DNA of 52,406 nucleotides. It comes from PALSA-1006 sp964532405. GTDB taxonomy: Bacteria > Pseudomonadota > Gammaproteobacteria > Burkholderiales > Gallionellaceae. The notes below the pieces were generated by a model. It saw nothing but the letters and a program-made list of their open reading frames with translations. It searched no databases and was not told the DNA's origin. This document shows, piece by piece, positions 32,627 through 42,064 of this stretch (the stretch's first letter is position 1; every line of letters begins with the position of its first letter). The position numbers and the translations under genes were made by a program. The stretch covers positions 1 through 52,406 of the forward strand of contig CAZHIC010000018.1 of NCBI GenBank assembly GCA_964532405.1, given 5' to 3'.

Positions 32627-33463
32627 TTAGAACAACAGTTGAACGCTAACTCCCGTTTCGACGGTTCTATTTTTTGGTTCTGAAATCACTATGCCGCTGC
32701 CATCATTGAGCGGAACCCAATCCGAATTTTGTATTTCCATAAAGCGATAAAAAGGGATTAACTCTACAACTCTTTTCCCGGCCGGGAAGGTAAAACTCAC
32801 CTCAAAGTTATAACCGCTTCCTGAATTTTGAGTGTTAGTTATCCCCTGCGTCATACCAAAACTCGGACCCGAATACTGCTTTCCCTCGATCAGGTGTTTA
32901 TAGGTTGCTTTGGGGTTGATCTTGACACTGTTGAGCAGAAAGCCGTATTTAATGAAGGCGTAGTCATACAGGATCGTATTTTTTCTATAGTACCCGCCAG
33001 AGGTAAACTCCAAGTGATCTTCCAACACCCGCTGGTTCACGCCTATGCCTACAGATAAAGGCTCAGAAATTCTGGTTGCGAACCCCACCCCTAGCTCATA
33101 AACACTTCTAGGAGTTCCGTAGCTCCTCAAAGTGCCATATCCGGAATATATCCCCGACGCATTCTGATATCCGCCGATGTAGTCGGATTGCCCTGTGGCG
33201 TAGCGTGCTGTTACAAATGCGACGTGTACTGGGGAAAGTGCAAACTCAACGCTGGAATTTATACCTCTCATCGCCGCACTCTCTTGCATAAACTTGGCAT
33301 TCCCCCGGGTGGTGTCGTACTCCGTATAAATTTCACTATATGACTCAAGTCCAACAGATGCACGAAAGGCTTTGTCATATTCTCCCGTGTTGTATTGTCC
33401 CGCATACCCGAAAGATGCGTGCGCAAGCATGAGTACCCCGGAAAATATAATAGCGATTCTCAC
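32627..33463 (-). CDS. exported outer-membrane barrel-like protein, unknown
   Basis: 278 residues with a GTG start, signal peptide (MLAHASFGYAG), and alternating hydrophobic/polar strands with many Tyr and Gly, ending VETGVSVQLLF. The terminal Phe and strand pattern predict an outer-membrane beta-barrel of about 10-12 strands. No family recognised. Codon use is more AT-rich than in the neighbours, which may mean transfer. It lies alone, convergent with mpl. Confidence 0.65.
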   Translation of the reverse strand: MRIAIIFSGVLMLAHASFGYAGQYNTGEYDKAFRASVGLESYSEIYTEYDTTRGNAKFMQESAAMRGINSSVEFALSPVHVAFVTARYATGQSDYIGGYQNASGIYSGYGTLRSYGTPRSVYELGVGFATRISEPLSVGIGVNQRVLEDHLEFTSGGYYRKNTILYDYAFIKYGFLLNSVKINPKATYKHLIEGKQYSGPSFGMTQGITNTQNSGSGYNFEVSFTFPAGKRVVELIPFYRFMEIQNSDWVPLNDGSGIVISEPKNRTVETGVSVQLLF

Positions 33464-33523
33464 AATATTGATACCAAGTTGTTCTGCCTAATTGACCTCA
33501 CCCGGCCATCGTACTCATGATTT

Positions 33524-34426
33524 TTACTGTACCAGATACTCGATCACTTCTGTTGGCCCCTCGCTGAACGGCTGGCCCAGACTGATCGCCCCCGTGCCGT
33601 GCAACATGATCTCCTGATGCGCGAGACGGATCACCTGATTGTCGCTGAAACGGATGTAGCTACCGTTGGCGCTGTGGTCGGTGATGACGAATTTCCCGAA
33701 ACTGAATTCGATGCGCGCATGCTGGCGCGAGGCAAAGGTACTTTGTATGATGAGTTCGCAGGTGTCGCCGCGACCGAGTACGATGCTTTTGTGCCGTTCG
33801 TCGATGGTCGTAACCTGTTGGCGATAGCGCAGGAGCAGTTCATGGCGCGCCTCGGAAGGTTTGCGGAATTCAGGCAACCCGATACGCGTGCTCAGGGTGT
33901 CGTCCTGTTCCCAGTTGACCTGAAATACATCGAGCGCCTCTTCTTTGCCGCGAAATTCCGCACGCGAAACATGGCGCACTTTGCCGCGTAATTCTGCTGG
34001 CAACGCATCCGCCACTGCCTGTGTGGTCAATATCTGACGCGCGCGGGTGATCGAGGCGACGCGCGCGGCGACATTGACCGCATCGCCGAACACATCACTC
34101 CCTTCGCAAATGACATCGCCATAGTGGAAACCGATGCGAATGTAGAGGGTGCGCGCGCCGCCTGGACGTTCGCGCTCGACGGCCAGTTGCATGGCACAGG
34201 CAGCTTCGAGTGCGGCGGACGGACTGGGGAAGGTGCACATGATCTCGTCGCCGATAGTCTTGATCAGCGTGCCTTGGTGCGATACCAATTCTTGGATCAA
34301 GATATCCAGGCATTTCGTCACGAGGCTCAATGCTTGCACGTCGCCCAGTTTGTCGTACAGAGCTGTGCTGCCGCTGATGTCGGCAAACAAAATGGCTAGT
34401 TTTGTGTGTTGTGACGAGTTGTTCAT
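33524..34426 (-). CDS. adenylate/guanylate cyclase with FHA domain
   Basis: 300 residues. A class III cyclase domain (about 10-170): LAILFADISGSTALYDKLGD, TIGDEIMCTFPSP and GDVFGDAVNVAAR-like SDVFGDAVNVAAR; the metal-binding Asp in FADISG and the IGDEI Asp are present. An FHA domain (about 215-285) with VLGRGDTCELIIQ, SRQHARIEF and HSANGSY, which binds phospho-Thr. It would make cAMP (or cGMP) under control of a phosphoprotein. The ATG lies 1 nt after the ubiH stop (TGA-T-ATG), so it is translationally coupled. Confidence 0.85.
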   Translation of the reverse strand: MNNSSQHTKLAILFADISGSTALYDKLGDVQALSLVTKCLDILIQELVSHQGTLIKTIGDEIMCTFPSPSAALEAACAMQLAVERERPGGARTLYIRIGFHYGDVICEGSDVFGDAVNVAARVASITRARQILTTQAVADALPAELRGKVRHVSRAEFRGKEEALDVFQVNWEQDDTLSTRIGLPEFRKPSEARHELLLRYRQQVTTIDERHKSIVLGRGDTCELIIQSTFASRQHARIEFSFGKFVITDHSANGSYIRFSDNQVIRLAHQEIMLHGTGAISLGQPFSEGPTEVIEYLVQ

Positions 34427-34427
34427 A

Positions 34428-35600
34428 TCATCCGTTCGCTCCAAACATCATGCGCTTTGCCACAAATTTTTTTGCCGATGGCAGGCGCCCCAACAGGGAC
34501 AGCGCCCATCCGCGCCCGCTGTTGAACAGCGGCATATCGTTGGAGAAGATGCGCACCAATCCGTCGGTGAAGCCGATGGCCGCATTGCGGTCGACGCGGC
34601 GCAACTTGCGGTAGTCCGCCAGCATCGCAGCAGAGCCGAGTGCCGCTGGCCGCGCACGCAATACGATGCGCGACAGTTCCCAGGCATCGCGCACGCCCAT
34701 GTTGAACCCTTGTCCGGCGACCGGATGCAAGGTTTGCGCGGCGTTGCCGATGAGCACGGTATGCGGCAGCGTGGTATCGGGTGCGCGCTTGAGGCGCAGC
34801 GGAAAGCTGCTGCGTTTGCCGACACTGGCGAACGCGCCGACGGCATCGCCGAAGTGGCTGTGCAATTCGGCGAGGAAGGTCGTATCGTCCCATTGCAGCA
34901 TGGTTTGGGCTTGTTCGTGCGAGCCCGTCCACACGATCTCGTAACCGTCTTTGTAGGGTAGCAGTGCGAGCGGGCCTTGCACGGTAAAGCGCTCGAAGGC
35001 GGTGTCGGCCTGCGGGCAGGTGCAAGTGATATGGGCGATGACGGCGCTCTGGCCGTATTCGCTGACTTTCGGCGGGTGGGTTGCCTCAAGCAATTTCCCG
35101 CCGTCGGCCACCACGGCGAGGCGCGCATTGAGCTGGTGTTCGTGGCCATCGTGTTGATAGGCGAGTGTTGCGCCGTCGGCAGCGCTATCCAGACGGTTCA
35201 CGCTGGCGCATTCCAGATAGGTAACTTCTGTTTGCAGTAACTCCTGATGCAGTGCGGCTTGCAGGGCGGGATAGGGCAACACGTAGCCGAGTTCGGGCAC
35301 CTTCATTTCGGAAGCATGCAGCAGGGTGAAACCGGAAGAATCTTTTTGCGAGATATGGATGGTCTTGATGGGCGAGACCTGCGCGATGTGCTTCCACACG
35401 CCCAGTTTATCGAGCAACAGGCGGCTGCCGTAGGACAACGCCAGTGCGCGCGGATCGGCGTTCTGCTCTTCGGCTTTGCGCGCTTCAAGCACCACAATGC
35501 TCAGGCCGCTGTCGCGCAAGGCCAGTGCCAGCGCAGTTCCCACCGGGCCGCCGCCGATGATGGCGATGTCACAATTTTCAGTATTTAGGTTCATTTCCAT
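34428..35600 (-). CDS. ubiH: UbiH/Coq6-family FAD-dependent hydroxylase
   Basis: 390 residues. FAD-binding IIGGGPVGTALALALRDSG at the N-terminus, DPRALALSYGSRLLLDKLG, and the C-terminal HPVAGQGFNMGVRDAWELS motif. It hydroxylates the ubiquinone ring in the cytoplasm with O2. UbiH (C1) or another ring position cannot be separated on sequence alone. It begins 23 nt after the RM gene; in related genomes pepP normally sits directly before it (recollection), so the dinD-RM pair appears inserted between them. Confidence 0.88.
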   Translation of the reverse strand: MEMNLNTENCDIAIIGGGPVGTALALALRDSGLSIVVLEARKAEEQNADPRALALSYGSRLLLDKLGVWKHIAQVSPIKTIHISQKDSSGFTLLHASEMKVPELGYVLPYPALQAALHQELLQTEVTYLECASVNRLDSAADGATLAYQHDGHEHQLNARLAVVADGGKLLEATHPPKVSEYGQSAVIAHITCTCPQADTAFERFTVQGPLALLPYKDGYEIVWTGSHEQAQTMLQWDDTTFLAELHSHFGDAVGAFASVGKRSSFPLRLKRAPDTTLPHTVLIGNAAQTLHPVAGQGFNMGVRDAWELSRIVLRARPAALGSAAMLADYRKLRRVDRNAAIGFTDGLVRIFSNDMPLFNSGRGWALSLLGRLPSAKKFVAKRMMFGANG

Positions 35601-35623
35601 TGCCTATATTTTACCGTCATCAT

Positions 35624-38600
35624 TCATCGCGTCACCTGCTTCATCGCCCGCGTGATGCGCTCCGTCTCCACGCTCACCGTGGTCACTCGCATCAGTAGAT
35701 CAATCACTTTTTCTTTGTAATCGGCGAAGCGGTAAGTGTCGAATTTCTCGCGGATGGTCGGGTCTTTTGGTTTCTTTTCTTTGTACTGGTCGAGCACCCA
35801 TTCCAGCGCACAGCGGTTGCCCAGCTTGTAGTCCCATGCTTCCGGCGGGATGCCTCGTAGCGTGGTTTCCGTATCCAGCGCGATGCTGCCCGCGTCTTTG
35901 TCAGCGCGCAGCAGGGGTTTGGGATGTAAGCCAGCGGCACGGACTTTTTCATCGGGGATGTCGGTGCGTTTAAGCGCGAAAAGTTCGACCGCTTCATAAC
36001 CGATGTGCAACTTCATCAACGCCTCGCCCCATGCCGCCCATTGCCAGAAGTCCGCGTAGAACGGAATGCGCGGGAATTCACGCTTCAAATTCAGCGCATA
36101 TTTTTCGCGGTATAGCGGATCGTGCAGCACGGCGTAGCAATAGTGGAAGATGGCTTGTTTGGTGATCTTCGCCACCTTGCCCTCTCCCTCCGCTGCGCTC
36201 CTCCCTCTCCCGCGTGCGGGAGAGGGGTAGGGGAGAGGGTTGTCGTAGCGCTGCTGAAATTGTTCCAGTGCCCAGTCGGTGATGTTGTCTGCGCGGTTGC
36301 TAGACTCGTCGTAACGGTTCAGTGCAAAAGTTTGTGTGCCACCTGATGCAGGGCTAACAAAATTCAAATCTGGAATTTGGTCAATTGCAAAAGTGAAATA
36401 TGGTTTTCCACTGGAATCACCCATAACCGTAATTGATGGGTTTTTGAATCGGCACGGTAAGCCAAAGAACTGCGGAGTTTGGTATCCGGTTTCATTCAAT
36501 ACAGCATCGCGATACAAGAAACACTTCGTAAACGGGCGATAGTTTGCTGAGGTAATTTGCGACTTGTCGAAAGAAATTGTGGAGTTTCTGCCAAGCGCTG
36601 CTTTCACTGCTCGCGTCCACTTTATTTCGTAATTTAACGCATCAACAACTTTTTTTGTTGCGCCTCGTCCACCTATCAGCGCTCTGTCAGCATTGTACGA
36701 ATTGATTAGAAACTCAACTTTCTTTTCGAGTGAGCTTGTATCAAAGTCATACATCCATTCATCTCTTGCCGTAACAACACCAAGCGAATAAAGCTTAAAA
36801 ATCGCCCGCTCTTTCCCCGCCGTCTTCGCCGCCTTGGTTTCCTTGTTTGCCAGCGGCAGCAGGGTTTCAAAATCATTGTTAGCTAGGTTCACCCAGTTGT
36901 GCGTTTTGTCCGGCTGCACTTCGTCGAAGCTCAAGCTGTTCATCGGGTGGCTGGCTAGGAAGCCGAGTTTTTCTTCGGCGGTTTCCATTTCGGGGCGGCG
37001 GATGTAGTAGATGCGCGCTACCCTCTCCCTTCGCTGCGCTCTTCCCTCTCCCATTTGTGGGAGAGGGGTAGGGGAGAGGGTGCGGCTTTTCTTGATGAAG
37101 AAGCTAATCGCCACGCCCGTTTGAATGCCAAACACATTATGTTTTGTGCCGCTCAACTTGGGGTTGGCGCGCACATCGCCGCCCAAGTCCATCACATAAA
37201 TATCGCTGAATTCCTGTGCGACAATTTTGCGAAAACCATCGAAGGTGCGGCTTTCGATGAAGCTGCGGTTGGTGACGAAAGCCAGCACACCGTTGTCGCT
37301 CAGCCTGTCACTCGCCCAGCGGAAGAAGCGCGCATACATGTCGTAGAGTTTGGTTTTTTGCGCGGTGCTTTCGGCGATGTAGGTGTGCTTGATGCGCTGG
37401 TCGATTTCGGGATATTCGCGGTTTTTGTTGTTGTCGTTTTCGTTGGCTTGGTTGGCGTTATAAGGCGGGTTGCCGATGATGACGCTGATGCGTTTGCTGT
37501 TCTGGCGTTTGATGCGCGCCACGTTTTCTTCGCTGACGCTGCCAAAAATATCCGCCGTCGTGCCGTGCTGCGCGGTATGTAACCCGACGTTGTCCAGCGT
37601 ATCGACAAAGCATAGGTTGGGAAATTCTTCGTACTGCCCGCTGATGGCGGCATACGTGGCTTCGATGTTCAGATTGGCGACGTAGTAGGGAAGAATGGCG
37701 ACTTCGTTGGCGTGCAGTTCGTGCAAGTATTTGTGCTTGAGCTTGGCGGGCTGGCCGCGAAAGTGTTCCAGCAGTTCGCAGATGAACGTGCCCGTACCCG
37801 TTGCGGGGTCGAGTATTTCCACGTCTTTGTCGATGAGGTTTTTGCCGAAGTGTTTTTCGGTGAGCCAGTCCGCGCCGTCGATCATAAAACGCACGATTTC
37901 ATTGGGCGTATAAACCACGCCCAACCTGTCGGCGGCCTTGGCGTTATAAACCTTGTAAAAGTTTTCGTAGATGACTTTGAGGAAGGTTTGCTTTTCACTG
38001 TGGCTGCTGATTTGCGCAGCGGCAGCGCGGATCGCGGCGTAGTAAGTTTCCAATCCTTTCAGCGTTTGCTTCTTCAAACTGCCGGTAAAAAATTCACCTT
38101 CCAGCGCATACAGTTCACGTGCGACGTTGTTGTGCTGGTGGAAGTCGCTGTCGTCAAATACCTTGGCAAAAATCTCCTCGGTGAGAATGTGCTGAATGAG
38201 CATCTCGCGCACATCGGCCTCGGTGAGGTTGGGGTTGATGACTTCCTGCGCGTGCGTGAGAAATTTTCCCTCGGCCTTGCGGAAGCTTGCGTTGGTTTTA
38301 TGTTCATGCTCGATCATCTCGCGCAAGGCTTGCAGCACAGCGGGCAGGTCGCTCTTGAATTGCTCCACTGCCGCGCGGAAACCGGCAATCTCCGGGCGCT
38401 CAAAGCTGAAGAATAGCTTGAGCAGTTTCGCCAGCGCATGGGTGTCGGTCATGTCACAGCGTAAAACCTCGTTGCGGTTTTGCCACAGCACGGCGGTGAC
38501 ATCGTCGGAAAAGATGATGTTGTCTTGCGGGTAACCCTTTTTGAATTTTTTGCTTATCTCTTCTCCAAGATCGTCGCTTTCGTCTTTGGCTTCCCAATAA

Positions 38601-38827
38601 CCCAGCGGCATACGCAGTTCATGCAGCAGCGCGCCATCTACCATGATGTTGGATTTGGTTGCGGTCTTGAGCGGATACTCGGCCAGAAACACTAGGTTGT
38701 GCTGCTTGCCCCAAGCCTTGAGCAAATCCTTGAACGCCTCGCGCACGATGGTTTCACGGTTGCTGCCGCTCATCTTTTTGATGAGATCGAGCTGCTTGAG
38801 GTAGTCGTTGATGAGGAGCTGGCTCAT
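35624..38827 (-). CDS. single-chain restriction-modification enzyme (type IIG, Eco57I-like)
   Basis: 1067 residues. N-terminal nuclease region with a PD-(D/E)xK-like arrangement (VDGALLHELRMPLGYWEAKD), a helical linker, then an N6-adenine methyltransferase: motif I LDPATGTGTF, motif IV NPPY (GNPPYNANQAN), and a long C-terminal specificity region. No helicase motifs were seen, so it is type IIG rather than type ISP. Two palindromic-repeat inserts lie in frame in the C-terminal half (about residues 582-602 and 863-883). Its ATG overlaps the dinD stop (ATGA, 38824-38827). Target site unknown. Confidence 0.82.
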   Translation of the reverse strand: MSQLLINDYLKQLDLIKKMSGSNRETIVREAFKDLLKAWGKQHNLVFLAEYPLKTATKSNIMVDGALLHELRMPLGYWEAKDESDDLGEEISKKFKKGYPQDNIIFSDDVTAVLWQNRNEVLRCDMTDTHALAKLLKLFFSFERPEIAGFRAAVEQFKSDLPAVLQALREMIEHEHKTNASFRKAEGKFLTHAQEVINPNLTEADVREMLIQHILTEEIFAKVFDDSDFHQHNNVARELYALEGEFFTGSLKKQTLKGLETYYAAIRAAAAQISSHSEKQTFLKVIYENFYKVYNAKAADRLGVVYTPNEIVRFMIDGADWLTEKHFGKNLIDKDVEILDPATGTGTFICELLEHFRGQPAKLKHKYLHELHANEVAILPYYVANLNIEATYAAISGQYEEFPNLCFVDTLDNVGLHTAQHGTTADIFGSVSEENVARIKRQNSKRISVIIGNPPYNANQANENDNNKNREYPEIDQRIKHTYIAESTAQKTKLYDMYARFFRWASDRLSDNGVLAFVTNRSFIESRTFDGFRKIVAQEFSDIYVMDLGGDVRANPKLSGTKHNVFGIQTGVAISFFIKKSRTLSPTPLPQMGEGRAQRRERVARIYYIRRPEMETAEEKLGFLASHPMNSLSFDEVQPDKTHNWVNLANNDFETLLPLANKETKAAKTAGKERAIFKLYSLGVVTARDEWMYDFDTSSLEKKVEFLINSYNADRALIGGRGATKKVVDALNYEIKWTRAVKAALGRNSTISFDKSQITSANYRPFTKCFLYRDAVLNETGYQTPQFFGLPCRFKNPSITVMGDSSGKPYFTFAIDQIPDLNFVSPASGGTQTFALNRYDESSNRADNITDWALEQFQQRYDNPLPYPSPARGRGRSAAEGEGKVAKITKQAIFHYCYAVLHDPLYREKYALNLKREFPRIPFYADFWQWAAWGEALMKLHIGYEAVELFALKRTDIPDEKVRAAGLHPKPLLRADKDAGSIALDTETTLRGIPPEAWDYKLGNRCALEWVLDQYKEKKPKDPTIREKFDTYRFADYKEKVIDLLMRVTTVSVETERITRAMKQVTR
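36179..36241. repeat. GC-rich palindromic element, copy c, in frame in the RM gene
   Basis: Core ctcccgcgtgcgggag, left flank ccctctccctccgctgcgct, right flank aggggtaggggagaggg. Encodes NPLPYPSPARGRGRSAAEGE on the minus strand. Confidence 0.85.
37020..37081. repeat. GC-rich palindromic element, copy d, in frame in the RM gene
   Basis: Core ctcccatttgtgggag, same flanks as copy c, about 840 bp from it. Encodes LSPTPLPQMGEGRAQRRERV, a different frame of the same element. Confidence 0.85.
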
Positions 38828-39708
38828 GGGCGAGTTTCGTTTTTTGTTTCGCCGAGTAGACCACCCGCATCTTTTTCACCCAATTCCATTTTGGGCACAG
38901 CATTTTTAATGCGCTTCTCCACTTCTTTGATATGTTCGGCTGGAGGAATCTGTTCAGGCAATGTGCCGCCGATGCGCTCGATAGCGGCGCGCACTTCTTT
39001 GCCGACGGCTTCATGCGTCTGGATGGCTTGTTGCTGATGGCTGATGTTTTCGCGCGCCAGCTTATCGCGCGTTTGGGTCATGCGGAATTGATTGGCGGCT
39101 AGTTCGGTGGCGTTCATGCGATCTAGGAATTGTTCCTTGGCGGGGATATTTTTCTTGGTCTTGATGGCATCGCCACCTAGCCCGCCATATAGTCCCTTAT
39201 AGCCTGCGTCGTGGAAGACGCCGAACATCTTGTCTTGTACGCCCGCTTGCCGCGCCGCGCCGGATAGCATTTTGAATTCTTCTGAAGTCTGCTTGCGCAG
39301 TTCAAGGCGCTCTTGGTCTGCGGCGAGTTGTTCGCTGAGCTCTTGCTTGCGTGCTTGTATGGCAAAATATTTTTGCGCATTGGCGATTTCCGGTTTGCGC
39401 GGGTCGCCGTTCTGAGCGATCAAGTAACAGGCGAAGCGGGAAAGTTGATAGTCATCAACCGTTTGCACTGCACCTTTGCCACCAATGATCGGTTTGCCGA
39501 CGCCGGCAAAGTGATGTCCCGGATTATTTCCCGATTGTTCGCAAGAGGTTATCGCGCGTTTGATCGCATCTTCAAACCGCCGCCATTGGGAATAACCGAG
39601 CAACGGTTGCAAGTCGCGCGCACTCCAATATTCCGCATCGTGTTCGTTGGACTGTTTCAAGTTTTCAAAGGAAGCATCGCCTATGGTTGGTGTACTTGTT
39701 GAGTTCAT
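38824..39708 (-). CDS. dinD: DinD-like DNA-damage-inducible protein D
   Basis: 294 residues, like E. coli DinD (274). The N-terminal part has YWSARDLQPLLGYSQWRRFE and DAIKRAITSCEQSG, a Bro-N-like region, then QTVDDYQLSRFACYLIAQNG. In E. coli DinD is LexA-controlled and inhibits RecA-mediated strand exchange. No LexA box (CTGT-N8-ACAG) was seen in the 31 nt upstream, so it is probably read through from pepP. The stop overlaps the RM gene start, coupling it to the nuclease. Confidence 0.82.
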   Translation of the reverse strand: MNSTSTPTIGDASFENLKQSNEHDAEYWSARDLQPLLGYSQWRRFEDAIKRAITSCEQSGNNPGHHFAGVGKPIIGGKGAVQTVDDYQLSRFACYLIAQNGDPRKPEIANAQKYFAIQARKQELSEQLAADQERLELRKQTSEEFKMLSGAARQAGVQDKMFGVFHDAGYKGLYGGLGGDAIKTKKNIPAKEQFLDRMNATELAANQFRMTQTRDKLARENISHQQQAIQTHEAVGKEVRAAIERIGGTLPEQIPPAEHIKEVEKRIKNAVPKMELGEKDAGGLLGETKNETRP

Positions 39709-39739
39709 GATGCGCCCCTATCAAATGTGGGATTCAGGT

Positions 39740-41038
39740 TCATCGCTGCATTAACGTTTCAATGTCCGCTACCGTCTTCGGCGCGGCCTGCGTGAGCACT
39801 TCGTTGCCGTCTGCGGTGATGAGCACATCGTCTTCGATGCGGATGCCGATGTTCCACAAAGCGCGCGGCACGTTGTCGGCGGGACGGATATAGCAGCCGG
39901 GTTCGACGGTGAGCGTCATGCCGGGTTGCAGGGGACGCCATTGCTCGCCGATCTTGTATTCGCCGACATCGTGTACGTCCATGCCCAGCCAGTGGCCGGT
40001 GCGGTGCATGTAGAACTGTTTGTAGCTTTCGCTTTCGAGCACGGCATCCACCGTGCCGTGGCACAGTTTGAGGTCGATGAAGCCCTGCGCCAACACGCGC
40101 AGTGCGGCATCGTGCGGCGCATTCCATGTGTTACCCGGTTTCGCCACAGCGATAGCGGCAACCTGCGCGGCCAGCACGATTTCGTAGACATCTTTTTGCG
40201 CGGCGCTGAACTTGCCGTTCACCGGGAAGGTGCGCGTGATGTCGGCAGCGTAGCCGTCGAGTTCGCAACCCGCATCGATCAACAGCAAATCGCCGTCGTT
40301 GAGGCGGGCGTTGTTGCCGACATAGTGCAGCGTGCAGGCGTTGACGCCGCCCGCGACGATGCTGGTATAGGCGGGATGGCGCGCGCCCTGGCGGCAGAAT
40401 TCGTGCAGGAACTCGGCTTCTATTTCGTATTCGTGCAGGCCGGGACGGGTGAAGCGCATGGCGCGGCGGTGCGCATCGCAAGAGATCGCGGCAGCGCGGC
40501 GCATGATGTCCTGCTCGTGCGCATCTTTGAACAGGCGCATTTCGTTGAGCGCTTCGCGCACGTCGCGGATTTCGTTCGGCGCGCGGATGCCTGTTCGCGC
40601 TTTGGCTTTTACCTCTTCGCGCAACCTGATGATGCGCGCATCCCAAGCCGCGTCGGCGCCAACCAGGTAAAACAGCGCGGGCTGGCCACCCATCAACTCG
40701 ACGAGTTTCTCGTCCAGTTGCGCGATGGGATAAGCGGCGTCAAAACCGAAATGCTCGCGTGCGGCCTCGGGGCCATAACGGAAACCGTCCCATATTTCGC
40801 GTTCAGGATTTTTTTCGCGGCAGAACAGGATGCTTTGCGATTTATCGCCGGACAGCAATACCAGCACCGCTTCCGGCTCGGCAAAGCCAGTGAGGTAATA
40901 AAAATGGCTGTCGTGGCGATAGTCGTAATGCGTGTCGGCGTTGCGCGCCACTTCGGGCGCGGTGGGGATGATGGCGATGCCGCGCTGCATCTTGGTTTGC
41001 AGGCGAAGGCGGCGCTCGGAGTAGGATGTAAGTTTCAT
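39740..41038 (-). CDS. pepP: Xaa-Pro aminopeptidase P
   Basis: 432 residues, M24 family with pita-bread fold. Dinuclear metal ligands are visible in LLIDAGCELDGYAADITRTF (two Asp), HRTGHWLGMDVHD (His), LTVEPGCYI (Glu) and GIRIEDD (Glu). It removes N-terminal residues ahead of Pro in the cytoplasm. The N-terminal domain (ADTHYDYRHDSHFYYLTGF) is the PepP type. It lies about 40 nt after the small membrane protein gene in the amgK-murU operon. Confidence 0.93.
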   Translation of the reverse strand: MKLTSYSERRLRLQTKMQRGIAIIPTAPEVARNADTHYDYRHDSHFYYLTGFAEPEAVLVLLSGDKSQSILFCREKNPEREIWDGFRYGPEAAREHFGFDAAYPIAQLDEKLVELMGGQPALFYLVGADAAWDARIIRLREEVKAKARTGIRAPNEIRDVREALNEMRLFKDAHEQDIMRRAAAISCDAHRRAMRFTRPGLHEYEIEAEFLHEFCRQGARHPAYTSIVAGGVNACTLHYVGNNARLNDGDLLLIDAGCELDGYAADITRTFPVNGKFSAAQKDVYEIVLAAQVAAIAVAKPGNTWNAPHDAALRVLAQGFIDLKLCHGTVDAVLESESYKQFYMHRTGHWLGMDVHDVGEYKIGEQWRPLQPGMTLTVEPGCYIRPADNVPRALWNIGIRIEDDVLITADGNEVLTQAAPKTVADIETLMQR

Positions 41039-41078
41039 GGATAGATGATAAACCGATTCGTTCGTTGTATGCGCAGGC

Positions 41079-41351
41079 TTAATGCAACCATCCGCCCGCG
41101 CGAAGTATGCCCACGACGCCCACCATCACCCAGAATAGGTTGAGCATGGTGTAGGCCGCGTCTTTCTTGAGCAGGGCGCACCAGGAAAGCATCACCGCGT
41201 CGATAGTATTGAAGCTCCAGACAAACATGAACGGGCTGGCCGGCCCCAGCCAGCTCACCAGCGAAAAACTGAAGATGCGCATGAGCACCCCGCTCATCTC
41301 GATGTGTTTGAGGTATTTCAGGACAAAGCGGTTTGCTTGAGTAATGGGCAT
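41079..41351 (-). CDS. small membrane protein, unknown
   Basis: 90 residues with two or three predicted helices: SPFMFVWSFNTIDAVMLSWC and AAYTMLNLFWVMVGVVGILR. The ATG lies 12 nt after the murU stop. I recall similar unnamed proteins in related betaproteobacteria, with a PQ-loop-like look. Role unknown. Confidence 0.7.
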   Translation of the reverse strand: MPITQANRFVLKYLKHIEMSGVLMRIFSFSLVSWLGPASPFMFVWSFNTIDAVMLSWCALLKKDAAYTMLNLFWVMVGVVGILRAGGWLH

Positions 41352-41363
41352 GATGTCGTGGGT

Positions 41364-42050
41364 TCAGGATGAGCGTAATTGTTGGTCGAGTTGCGTCAGT
41401 CGTTGCGGTGTGCCGACATCGACCCACGCACCGTGATGGTGTTCGCCGCTGACTTTGCCCAGCGCGATCTGTTCGCGCAGCATAGGTGCAAGTGCTGCCT
41501 TGCTGCCGCGCGGGATGTTGGTAAAGAGGGAAGGGCGATAAAGGCCGATGCCGCTGAAAGTGAGTTGTAGCGAGTCGTTAGTTGGCAAGATACGTTTATC
41601 TTGCAGCAAGAAATCGCCTTGGGGATGATGGGCGGGGTTGTCTACCAGCACCAAATGAGCGTTGTCCTGATTGTTTTGCATCTGCGTCGCAAGCGCCGGG
41701 AGTTGCGCGAAATCGTAGTCGCAATAGATGTCGCCGTTGACCACCGCAAAGGGTTCATCGCCCAGTAGCGGCAATGCGAATGCGATACCCCCTGCCGTTT
41801 CCAGCGCCGTGCCTTCATCCGAATAGAGGATCGTCGCGCCGAAACGACTGCCGTCACCCAAGGCTTGCTCGATTTGTGCGCCAAGGTGAGCATGATTGAT
41901 AACGAAGTCGGTGATGCCCGCGCGCACCAGGTGCTCGATGTGCCACACAATGAGCGGCTTGCCGCCCGCTTGCAGCAAGGGTTTAGGCGTGTGGTCGGTG
42001 AGCGGGCGCATGCGCTCGCCTCTGCCCGCCGCCAGAATCATGGCCTTCAT
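41364..42050 (-). CDS. murU: MurNAc-1-phosphate uridylyltransferase
   Basis: 228 residues, NTP-transferase fold. MILAAGRGERMRPLTDHTPK is the nucleotide-binding signature; VVNGDIYCDYDF holds the metal-binding Asp. It makes UDP-MurNAc from MurNAc-1-phosphate, bypassing de novo synthesis and the fosfomycin target. It follows amgK, separated by 115 bp that contain a split repeat. Confidence 0.9.
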   Translation of the reverse strand: MKAMILAAGRGERMRPLTDHTPKPLLQAGGKPLIVWHIEHLVRAGITDFVINHAHLGAQIEQALGDGSRFGATILYSDEGTALETAGGIAFALPLLGDEPFAVVNGDIYCDYDFAQLPALATQMQNNQDNAHLVLVDNPAHHPQGDFLLQDKRILPTNDSLQLTFSGIGLYRPSLFTNIPRGSKAALAPMLREQIALGKVSGEHHHGAWVDVGTPQRLTQLDQQLRSS

Positions 42051-42064
42051 AAAATACGTCTTTC

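Noticed and set aside
39709..39739. LexA box before dinD
   Set aside because: No CTGT-N8-ACAG pattern was found in the gap to pepP, so SOS control cannot be claimed.
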